Assembly (NCBI RefSeq): GCF_026341515.1
Contig: NZ_JAPEOK010000001.1
Coordinates: forward strand, 5,394,001-5,458,000
Direction of reading: 5' to 3'
Origin: Streptomyces sp. NBC_00878
Lineage (GTDB): Bacteria > Actinomycetota > Actinomycetes > Streptomycetales > Streptomycetaceae
DNA length: 64,000 nucleotides
The position numbers and the translations under genes were made by a program. Under the pieces are notes generated by a model. The model saw only the letters and a program-made list of their open reading frames with translations. It was not told the origin of the DNA and made no database searches. The number at the start of each line of letters is the position of its first letter. The first letter of the stretch is position 1. Shown here one piece after another: positions 57,713-64,000 of this stretch.

Positions 57713-58693
57713 ATGCGAGCGATCACGATTCCTGAACCTGGTGGGCCCGAGGCGCTGGTGTGGGACGAGGTCCCGGATCCGGTGGCCGGAGAGGGCGAAG
57801 TGCTGGTCGAGGTGGCGGCCGGCGCGGTGAACCGTGCCGATCTGCTTCAGCGGCAGGGCTTCTACGACCCGCCGCCCGGCGCGTCCCCGTACCCCGGCCT
57901 GGAGTGCTCCGGGCGGATCGCGGCGGTCGGTCCCGGTGTCTCGGGCTGGGACGTCGGGGACGAGGTGTGCGCGCTGCTTTCCGGCGGCGGGTACGCCGAG
58001 AAGGTGGCGGTGCCGGCCGGGCAACTGCTGCCCGTGCCCGAGGGGGTCGGACTCGACACGGCGGCCGCGCTGCCCGAGGTGACCTGCACGGTCTGGTCCA
58101 ACGTCTTCATGATCGCCCACCTCCGCCCCGGCGAGACGCTGCTGGTGCACGGCGGAGCGAGCGGCATCGGCACCATGGCGATCCAGCTGGCCAAGGCCGT
58201 CGGCGCGAAGGTCGCCGTCACCGCGGGCAGCAAGGAGAAGCTGGAGTACTGCGCCGGGCTCGGCGCGGACGTGCTGATCAACTACCGCGAGCAGGACTTC
58301 GTCGAGGAGATCAAGGCCGCCACCGACGGGGCGGGCGCCGACGTCATCCTCGACAACATGGGTGCCAAGTATCTGGACCGCAACGTCCAGGCCCTCGCGG
58401 TCAACGGACGGCTCGCGATCATCGGCATGCAGGGCGGCATCAAGGGCGAGCTGAACATCGCGATGCTTCTGGGCAAGCGCGGCGCCGTCACCGCGACCTC
58501 GCTGCGCGCCCGCCCCGCCGAGGAGAAGGCGGCGATCGTCGCGGCCGTACGGGAGCACGTCTGGCCGTTGATCTCCGCCGGTCACGTACGTCCGGTGGTC
58601 GACCGCGAGCTGCCGATGAGCGACGCGGCCGCGGCGCACCGGGTACTGGAGGAGAGCGGGAACATCGGGAAGGTGCTGCTCACGGTCCCGTAG
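57713..58693 (+). CDS. NAD(P)H:quinone oxidoreductase (zinc-free MDR)
   Basis: The ATG at 57713 gives 326 aa. Quinone oxidoreductase branch of the medium-chain dehydrogenases: RADLLQRQGFYDPPPGASPY then PGLECSG, GDEVCALLSGGGYAEKVAVP, and VHGGASGIGTMAIQLAKAVG for NADPH binding, then YREQDFVEEI. No zinc ligands are seen. It reduces quinones by one or two electrons, probably protecting from redox stress. The IS630 right end lies only 84 bp upstream, so the native promoter region may be displaced or altered. Confidence 0.92.
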   Translation: MRAITIPEPGGPEALVWDEVPDPVAGEGEVLVEVAAGAVNRADLLQRQGFYDPPPGASPYPGLECSGRIAAVGPGVSGWDVGDEVCALLSGGGYAEKVAVPAGQLLPVPEGVGLDTAAALPEVTCTVWSNVFMIAHLRPGETLLVHGGASGIGTMAIQLAKAVGAKVAVTAGSKEKLEYCAGLGADVLINYREQDFVEEIKAATDGAGADVILDNMGAKYLDRNVQALAVNGRLAIIGMQGGIKGELNIAMLLGKRGAVTATSLRARPAEEKAAIVAAVREHVWPLISAGHVRPVVDRELPMSDAAAAHRVLEESGNIGKVLLTVP

Positions 58694-58696
58694 GGC

Positions 58697-59188
58697 TCAG
58701 CCCCGTCGTACGCGCAGTGCGAGGAACGCGAGGCCGAGGCCCAGGCCGATGAGGACCAGCCCGCTGCCGAGGGGCAGGACCCGGAGGACGGGTTCCGAGG
58801 CGCGTACGGGGCGGTTCGTGGCCTGTCCGGCGTCGGCGGGCGGGTGGGACCGCGGTGCGGTGTCCCCGGGCGTCTCGGGGGCGACGGCGTCCTCCGAGCG
58901 CTCCCGGCCCGCTGAGCTGTCCGGGTGACCCACCCCCTCCCCGAAGTCTTCTTGCGGCGCTTCCTCTGCCTGCGTCTCCTCCGCTTCCTCTGCCTCGTCC
59001 GTCTCCGTCGGCGCGGGCGGTCGGCCCGGCCGCTCCCGTCCCTCCCCGGCCCGGCTGCCCGCCCGTGACTCGCCGGGCGCGGGTTCGTACGAGGAGACGC
59101 GCGGGACGGCGTACGACGCCGGGGCGGGGCCCGCCAGCAGGAGCAGCAGCAGGCCGGCCGCGCGCAGGGAGCGGAGCCATGGAGCCAC
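58697..59188 (-). CDS. secreted protein with C-terminal membrane anchor
   Basis: A GTG at 59188 with AAGGGG upstream gives 163 aa. Signal-peptide-like start (LRAAGLLLLLLAGPAPASYA, signal-peptidase site after AYA or ASA possible), an acidic Glu/Ala-rich middle (TDEAEEAEETQAEEAPQEDF), and a C-terminal hydrophobic helix (GLVLIGLGLGLAFLALRV) ending in RRG. The LPLGSG just before the helix and the basic end resemble a cell-wall sorting signal but lack the threonine-glycine pair of LPXTG/LAXTG, so I treat it as a membrane anchor. Function unknown. Convergent with the quinone oxidoreductase gene. Confidence 0.72.
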   Translation of the reverse strand: MAPWLRSLRAAGLLLLLLAGPAPASYAVPRVSSYEPAPGESRAGSRAGEGRERPGRPPAPTETDEAEEAEETQAEEAPQEDFGEGVGHPDSSAGRERSEDAVAPETPGDTAPRSHPPADAGQATNRPVRASEPVLRVLPLGSGLVLIGLGLGLAFLALRVRRG

Positions 59189-59373
59189 GTCGGTGACCCC
59201 TTCCTGGTGCGAAGGAACCAAGATCGACGGCACCAGCGTCACATGGTGCGCGCGCACCGGCATCTCGATGGCTGGGTTGACGACGGTTCGGTCGCCCGGT
59301 CGCCAGCCGCTCTGATCTCGTCACCCTCGGTCATGCCCTTGGTTCACACACATGCACGGGGTAGATACCGGTT

Positions 59374-59949
59374 ATGTCGATACGACACGGTCTGCTGGCG
59401 CTCCTGGAGCGCGGCCCCCGCTACGGTTCGCGGCTGCGCAGCGAGTTCGAGGCGCGCACCGGCTCCGTCTGGCCGTTGAACATCGGCCAGGTCTACACGA
59501 CGCTCGGCCGGCTGGAGCGGGACGGCCTGGTCGTACAGCAGGGCCCGGACGAGGCCGGACACGTGCTGTACGCGCTGACGGACGCGGGCCGGGCCGAGCT
59601 GCGGGCCTGGTTCACGCGTCCCGTGGAGCGCACGGACCTGCCGCGCGACGAGCTGGCGATCAAGCTGGCCATGGCGGTCGGGGTGCCAGGGGCCGACGTA
59701 CGGGCGGTCGTGGAGACACAGCGGCGGTATCTGTCGGAGGCGATGCACACGTACACCCGGCGGCGGGCCCAGGTGCTCGCGGAGGGTCCCGGGCACCGCG
59801 ACGGTGTGGCCCGGCTGCTCGTCCTGGAGCACCTCGTCTTCCGCGCGGAGGCCGAAACGCGGTGGCTCGACCACTGCGAGGTCCGGCTGCTGCGGCTCGC
59901 GAACGCCGTGGCCACGGACCCGCCGCAGCCGCCGACGCCGTCAGCCTGA
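59374..59949 (+). CDS. PadR family transcriptional regulator
   Basis: 191 aa. N-terminal winged helix: IRHGLLALLERGPRYGSRLR, VWPLNIGQVYTTLGRLERDG and LVVQQGPDEAGHVLYALTDAG. A C-terminal helical dimerisation domain (VLEHLVFRAEAETRWLDHCE) as in the Vir_act_alpha_C/PadR type. The start codon is embedded in an ATGTCGATACGACAC inverted repeat, close to the PadR consensus (ATGT-N8-ACAT), suggesting autoregulation. Its target genes are unknown; PadR genes usually control an adjacent efflux pump, but none is here. Confidence 0.9.
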   Translation: MSIRHGLLALLERGPRYGSRLRSEFEARTGSVWPLNIGQVYTTLGRLERDGLVVQQGPDEAGHVLYALTDAGRAELRAWFTRPVERTDLPRDELAIKLAMAVGVPGADVRAVVETQRRYLSEAMHTYTRRRAQVLAEGPGHRDGVARLLVLEHLVFRAEAETRWLDHCEVRLLRLANAVATDPPQPPTPSA

Positions 59950-60035
59950 CGTGAAGCGCCGGTGCGGACATGGTGGATCACGCACGGGAGGGGGCACCAG
60001 GGTGATGAAGTGTGCGGGTGCGAGAGAATGGCGGC

Positions 60036-60578
60036 ATGGAGATGCCGAGGAGCGAAAGGTCGCCGGAGAACCCCCAGATCCTGGTCGTTGGCCAGGACGG
60101 GATGGCTCTTGGCGGCGGAGGAGACGAGGACTCCCGTGAGGTCCCGGTGACGGAGATGGTGGAGCAGCCCGCCAAGGTCATGCGCATCGGGAGCATGATC
60201 AAGCAACTGCTGGAGGAGGTGCGTGCGGCGCCTCTGGACGAGGCGAGCCGGGTCCGGCTCAAGGAGATCCACGCGAGCTCGGTCAAGGAGCTGGAGGACG
60301 GTCTCGCTCCCGATCTCGTCGATGAGCTGGAGCGGCTCTCCCTGCCGTTCACGGACGACGGAATCCCTTCCGACGCCGAGCTGCGGATCGCGCAGGCCCA
60401 GTTGGTCGGCTGGCTGGAGGGGCTCTTCCACGGGATCCAGACCACCCTGTTCGCCCAGCAGATGGCGGCTCGCGCCCAGTTGGAGTCGATGCGCCGGGCG
60501 CTCCCGCCGGGTGTGGGCGGCGGCGAGGACGACGACGACCCGCGTGCGGGCGGCCGAGCGGGCGGTCCCTACCTGTAA
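60036..60578 (+). CDS. bpa: bacterial proteasome activator family protein
   Basis: The ATG at 60036 gives 180 aa. The helical core KVMRIGSMIKQLLEEVRAAP, EIHASSVKELEDGLAPDLVD and IAQAQLVGWLEGLFHGIQTT builds the ring-forming domain of Bpa. The C-terminus is a disordered Gly/Asp-rich tail ending GGPYL, close to the GQYL tail by which Bpa docks into the 20S proteasome and opens its gate. It allows ATP-independent degradation of unfolded or specific proteins such as HspR in mycobacteria. No proteasome gene is in the window. A short duplicated sequence follows the stop. Confidence 0.93.
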   Translation: MEMPRSERSPENPQILVVGQDGMALGGGGDEDSREVPVTEMVEQPAKVMRIGSMIKQLLEEVRAAPLDEASRVRLKEIHASSVKELEDGLAPDLVDELERLSLPFTDDGIPSDAELRIAQAQLVGWLEGLFHGIQTTLFAQQMAARAQLESMRRALPPGVGGGEDDDDPRAGGRAGGPYL

Positions 60579-60642
60579 CTCCGACCCGTACGCCGACTCC
60601 GGCCCGTACGCCTACCTGTAACTCCGAACAGAGCGCAGCGGA

Positions 60643-60672
60643 AAGGGGCCCGGCAGGAATGCCGGGCCCCTT
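60643..60672. terminator. bidirectional terminator between bpa and kinase
   Basis: AAGGGGCCCGGCA pairs perfectly with TGCCGGGCCCCTT around GGAA. Confidence 0.9.
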
Positions 60673-60735
60673 CGTGTGTCCGAAAGCCCGCGTCCGAAGC
60701 CCGCTTCTGTATGCGTGCGTCCCAAGGACCGGGCG

Positions 60736-62424
60736 TCAGGCGGGGTTGCCCGTCGACACGTAGAGCTGGATCTTGGGCATGTCCTTGGGGTCGACGTCCG
60801 AGTCGGCCTCGGGGATCTGGGTCATGACCGTGTCCTCGCCGTAGGCGTTCTCGTCGACCGGCTTGCTCTCGTACTGCCAGCCCGCGGCCTGCAGGCACGC
60901 CTTCACCGAGTCCATGTTCTTGAACTTGAAGTCCGGGACCTTGATCTTGTCGGCGTCGTTGTACGACTCGTCGGGCTCCGTGCAGACCGTCGTCTCGATC
61001 TTCTTCGTCGTGTCCGGCCCCTTGTGCCCGGCGACCGCGGACGCCGAGGCGCTGGGGCTGCTGTCGCCTCCCGCGTCGTCGCCCTTGTCCCCGCCGTTCA
61101 GTGACAACGCGGCGATCAGCCCGCCGATGGCGGCGAGCGCGACGACGATCGAGCCCACGATCACCGGCATGTTGCTCTTGCGGCCGCCACCGGGCGCGGG
61201 GGCCGAGGGCTGCGGAGTGATCGTGTACGGCGGCGGGGTCGAGTAGCCCTGTTGTGGCTGCTGGTGCTGCGGCTGCTGAGGGGAGTACGCGGCGGTCTGG
61301 GGCGGCGTCTGGTAGCCGCCCTGCTGCGGATAGCCGTACGACGGGGCGGGCGTGGACGCGGGCGTCGGGGTCGGCGGGCCGTAGGCACCCGGCTGGTACG
61401 GCGTCTGCACGTTGCCCTGCGGAGCCTGGGCCGACTGGTCGACCGGCGGGAACACGGCGGAGCCGACGCCCGCGCCGCTCGACGTCTGGGCACCCGGCAC
61501 GATGCTCGGCGGCGTGGCCTGGAACGACTGGGCGACGCGCAGGCACTCGTCGCGCATCGACTCGGCGTTCACGAAACGCTCGTTCGGGTTCTTCTTCAGT
61601 GCGCGGGTGACCAGCGCGTCCACGGCCGGAGGCAGCGAGCGGTTGATCGAGGAGGGCACGACGGGCTCCTCCTGGACGTGCGCGTACGCGATCGCCAGCG
61701 GCGAGTCCGCCTCGAACGGCAGCCGCCCGGTGACCAGTTGGAACAGCATGATGCCGACCGAGTACAGGTCCGAGCGGGCGTCCACGCCGCGGCCGAGGGC
61801 CTGCTCCGGGGAGAGGTACTGCGGGGTGCCGACGACCATGCCGGTCTGCGTCATCGACGTGACACCGGACTGCATGGCGCGGGCGATGCCGAAGTCCATC
61901 ACCTTGACGACGCCGCGCTTCGTCATCATCACGTTGCCCGGCTTGATGTCGCGGTGGACCAGGCCCATCTCGTGGCTGATCTCCAGGGCCGCCAGCACGT
62001 CCGCGGTGATCTTCAGGGCCTTGTCGGCGGGCATGGCGCCGTACTGCGCGATGTCCTGGTCGAGGACCGAACCGAGCGGGCGGCCCTCGACGTACTCCAT
62101 GACGATGTACGGGGTCGGCGCTCCGGCGCCCGCGGTGGAGCCGCCGTCGAGCAGCGTGTCCTCGCCGGTGTCGAAGACCGAGACGATGTTCGTGTGCGTG
62201 AGCTTGGCCACCGCCTGGGCCTCGCGCCGGAAGCGCTCGCGGAAGGCCTGCTCACGGCCGAGCTCGGTGTGCAGTGTCTTGATCGCGACCTGTCGGTCGA
62301 GCACCGAGTCGTACGCAAGATGGACCGAGGCCATGCCGCCTTCGCCGAGCAGGTCACGCAGTTGGTAGCGGCCGCCGGCGACCGAACGCCCCGCATACCG
62401 GTCATGTGCGCCGTCCTGGCTCAT
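60736..62424 (-). CDS. Ser/Thr protein kinase with one PASTA domain
   Basis: 562 aa from the ATG at 62424. Kinase domain about 20-290: GEGGMASVHLAYD, VAIKT with Lys49, HRDIKPGNVMM at about 155, DFGIARAM, GTPQYLSPEQA. A Pro/Gln/Tyr-rich linker with PQQPQHQQPQQG precedes one membrane helix (VIVGSIVVALAAIGGLIAAL). The extracytoplasmic part ends in one PASTA-like domain (KVPDFKFKNMDSVKACLQAA onward to YVSTG), unlike the four of PknB. It is divergent from a second kinase gene with which it shares a 346-bp promoter region. The signal sensed is probably peptidoglycan-related. Confidence 0.93.
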   Translation of the reverse strand: MSQDGAHDRYAGRSVAGGRYQLRDLLGEGGMASVHLAYDSVLDRQVAIKTLHTELGREQAFRERFRREAQAVAKLTHTNIVSVFDTGEDTLLDGGSTAGAGAPTPYIVMEYVEGRPLGSVLDQDIAQYGAMPADKALKITADVLAALEISHEMGLVHRDIKPGNVMMTKRGVVKVMDFGIARAMQSGVTSMTQTGMVVGTPQYLSPEQALGRGVDARSDLYSVGIMLFQLVTGRLPFEADSPLAIAYAHVQEEPVVPSSINRSLPPAVDALVTRALKKNPNERFVNAESMRDECLRVAQSFQATPPSIVPGAQTSSGAGVGSAVFPPVDQSAQAPQGNVQTPYQPGAYGPPTPTPASTPAPSYGYPQQGGYQTPPQTAAYSPQQPQHQQPQQGYSTPPPYTITPQPSAPAPGGGRKSNMPVIVGSIVVALAAIGGLIAALSLNGGDKGDDAGGDSSPSASASAVAGHKGPDTTKKIETTVCTEPDESYNDADKIKVPDFKFKNMDSVKACLQAAGWQYESKPVDENAYGEDTVMTQIPEADSDVDPKDMPKIQLYVSTGNPA

Positions 62425-62770
62425 GTCTCTGCGTCCCCCATCGGCGTGCGCCGTCACGCGGGCCGAACTGCTGCTGTGGCTCCCGCGGCGGTGATCCTTA
62501 GTGTGATTCCCGGCCAAGTCTGCCGGAGGCCACTGACACGTCAAGCTCGGTGCCCGATCCGTGACCGTACGCGAAAGAAGAGTCGCGGAAGCGTTACAGG
62601 TGCCGTCCGGCAGGTACACAGAATTTGCACCCGCGGACCGGCTGCGGGTTTCATGGCCGGTCCATCTCGGGTCGGCCTCGCGCACGGAGGCTGTAGCGTG
62701 GCCCGACGGAGACCGTAACAACCACCGCGCGTACTTCGACCGGTGCGGACAGAAACGACGGCGAGGACTG
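62425..62770. other. 346-bp divergent promoter region of two kinase genes
   Basis: No gene is visible. It must hold the promoters of both kinases. A near palindrome TGACACGTCA lies at 62534-62543. No terminator is seen. Confidence 0.5.
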
Positions 62771-64000
62771 ATGGCACAGCAGCAGCGCGCTCAGGGCCCG
62801 TCCGACCCCGAGGCGACTGGCGGCGGTATGTCAGATGCGCCGGAGTTGTGGGGTAACGGCGGGCTGGTCGGGGACGGCCGATATCGGCTGACCCACAGAC
62901 TGGGCCGGGGTGGTATGGCCGAGGTCTTCGGGGCCGAGGACGTCCGTCTGGGGCGGACGGTCGCGGTCAAGCTGCTCCGCTCCGACCTGGCCGAGGACCC
63001 CGTCTCCAAGGCTCGCTTCACGCGTGAGGCACAGTCGGTGGCCGGCCTCAACCACCACGCGGTGGTGGCGGTCTACGACTCCGGCGAGGACGTGGTCGGA
63101 CACCAGACCGTCCCGTACATCGTGATGGAGCTCGTCGAGGGCCACACGATCCGTGACCTGCTGCTCAACGCCGAGGCGCCCGGGCCCGAGCAGGCGCTCA
63201 TCATCGTCTCCGGGGTGCTGGAAGCGCTTGCGTATTCGCACCAGCACGGCATCGTGCACCGCGACATCAAGCCCGCGAACGTGATCATCACCAACACCGG
63301 TGCGGTCAAGGTGATGGACTTCGGCATCGCGCGCGCCCTGCACGGCGCCCAGTCCACGATGACTCAAACCGGCATGGTCATGGGCACGCCCCAGTACCTC
63401 TCGCCGGAGCAGGCGCTCGGCAAGGCGGTCGACCACCGCAGCGACCTGTACGCGACGGGCTGCCTCCTCTATGAACTCCTCGCGCTGCGGCCGCCGTTCA
63501 CCGGTGAGACGCCGCTGTCGGTGGTCTACCAGCATGTCCAGGACATTCCGGTGCCCCCTTCCGAGGTCTCGGACGCGGCGCCGCCGGAGCTGGACGGCCT
63601 GGTCATGCGCTCGCTCGCGAAGGAGCCGGACGACCGGTTCCAGACCGCGGAGGAGATGCGCGGGCTCACCCAGTACGGGCTGCAGATGCTGTACGACCAG
63701 GGTGGCCACACCGGGACCTGGAACACCGGTCCCGTGGAGATGTACGAGTCCGTGAACACCCCGGCGATGGGCTTCGCGGGCACCGCCGGGATGCCGCACC
63801 CCAGCGACTCGGGCACCACCCAGATCCCGTCACCGATACTGCCGCCCGGCCGTGGTGGCGGAGGCGACGACGGGGGCTTCGAGGGACACGGCAACCGGGG
63901 CAGCGGCCGCGGCAAGCTGTGGATCCTGGCGGTCTTCGCGGTGGTCGCGATCGCGGCGGGGGTCGCGCTGGCGCTGCAGAACGGCGCCGGGAACGGCGGC
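62771..64000 (+). CDS. Ser/Thr protein kinase, 3'-truncated by window edge
   Basis: An ATG at 62771 opens a frame that is still open at 64000 (410 codons). A 35-residue polar N-terminus precedes the kinase domain: GRYRLTHRLGRGGMAEVFGA, VAVK with Lys67, HRDIKPANVIITNTGAVKVM, DFGIARALH, GTPQYLSPEQALG. Asp and Gly rich linker, then a transmembrane helix (LWILAVFAVVAIAAGVALAL) at about 383-403, so an extracellular domain continues outside the window, perhaps with PASTA repeats. Like its divergent neighbour it is a membrane sensor kinase; whether they form a cascade is unknown. Confidence 0.92.
   Translation, partial: MAQQQRAQGPSDPEATGGGMSDAPELWGNGGLVGDGRYRLTHRLGRGGMAEVFGAEDVRLGRTVAVKLLRSDLAEDPVSKARFTREAQSVAGLNHHAVVAVYDSGEDVVGHQTVPYIVMELVEGHTIRDLLLNAEAPGPEQALIIVSGVLEALAYSHQHGIVHRDIKPANVIITNTGAVKVMDFGIARALHGAQSTMTQTGMVMGTPQYLSPEQALGKAVDHRSDLYATGCLLYELLALRPPFTGETPLSVVYQHVQDIPVPPSEVSDAAPPELDGLVMRSLAKEPDDRFQTAEEMRGLTQYGLQMLYDQGGHTGTWNTGPVEMYESVNTPAMGFAGTAGMPHPSDSGTTQIPSPILPPGRGGGGDDGGFEGHGNRGSGRGKLWILAVFAVVAIAAGVALALQNGAGNGG

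Noticed and set aside
58697..59188. Sortase substrate
   Set aside because: The C-terminal motif LPLGSG lacks the TG cleavage pair of LPXTG or LAXTG, so a plain membrane anchor is more likely.

Overview
The window is about 64 kb of high-GC actinobacterial chromosome and is almost certainly from a Streptomyces. Grounds: GC-rich third codon positions, GTG starts, class E sortases, CrgA, DUF5324 and DUF881 proteins, a proteasome activator (Bpa), a Lrp-bkd locus, and the conserved fhaA-fhaB-pstP-rodA-pbpA-pknB cell-division cluster. Four parS-like ParB sites and several DnaA boxes place it in the origin-proximal core of the chromosome. Gene order resembles the region next to oriC in Streptomyces coelicolor as I remember it; I could not align anything.

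Layout. 1-9.2 kb: the 3' end of a membrane-anchored protein, a Ser/Thr kinase, an HTH regulator, tRNA-Ala(UGC), a small protein coupled to an ECF-type sigma factor that carries a TTA codon, parS sites, a DUF5324 protein, cyclophilin and rhomboid protease. 9.3-15 kb: a DnaA-box cluster, crgA, a DUF881 protein, three class E sortases interleaved with a small membrane protein and a TrpG/PabA amidotransferase. 15-23.2 kb: the reverse-strand operon fhaA-fhaB-pstP-rodA-pbpA-pknB, controlling peptidoglycan synthesis and Ser/Thr phosphorylation. tRNA-Leu(CAG) follows.

24-41 kb looks more variable. It holds a catabolic gene set (lactone oxidase, MFS transporter, PLP-dependent deaminase/aldolase, SDR, SMP-30 lactonase, aldehyde dehydrogenase, class II aldolase, TetR), three decayed genes (MFS with an in-frame TAG, frameshifted azoR, truncated hxlR), many short tandem repeats, DUF2252, J-domain and rhodanese proteins, and an acyl-CoA dehydrogenase with a KstR-like operator.

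40.5-56 kb: a DUF5819-HTTM-TrmH operon; paaN divergent from a 3-hydroxyacyl-CoA dehydrogenase-TetR pair; lrp divergent from the bkdABC branched-chain 2-oxoacid dehydrogenase operon; then a MobA-like/DUF6457 fusion, moeA and a TrkA-type potassium channel. The hydroxyacyl-CoA dehydrogenase and bkd promoters share one 17-bp palindrome, suggesting one TetR controls both.

56.2-57.6 kb: a 168-bp palindromic MITE-like element at the channel stop codon, with an intact IS630-family element inserted in its right CTAG end. 57.7-64 kb: quinone oxidoreductase, a secreted anchored protein, PadR regulator, Bpa, and two divergent Ser/Thr kinases, the last running off the window.
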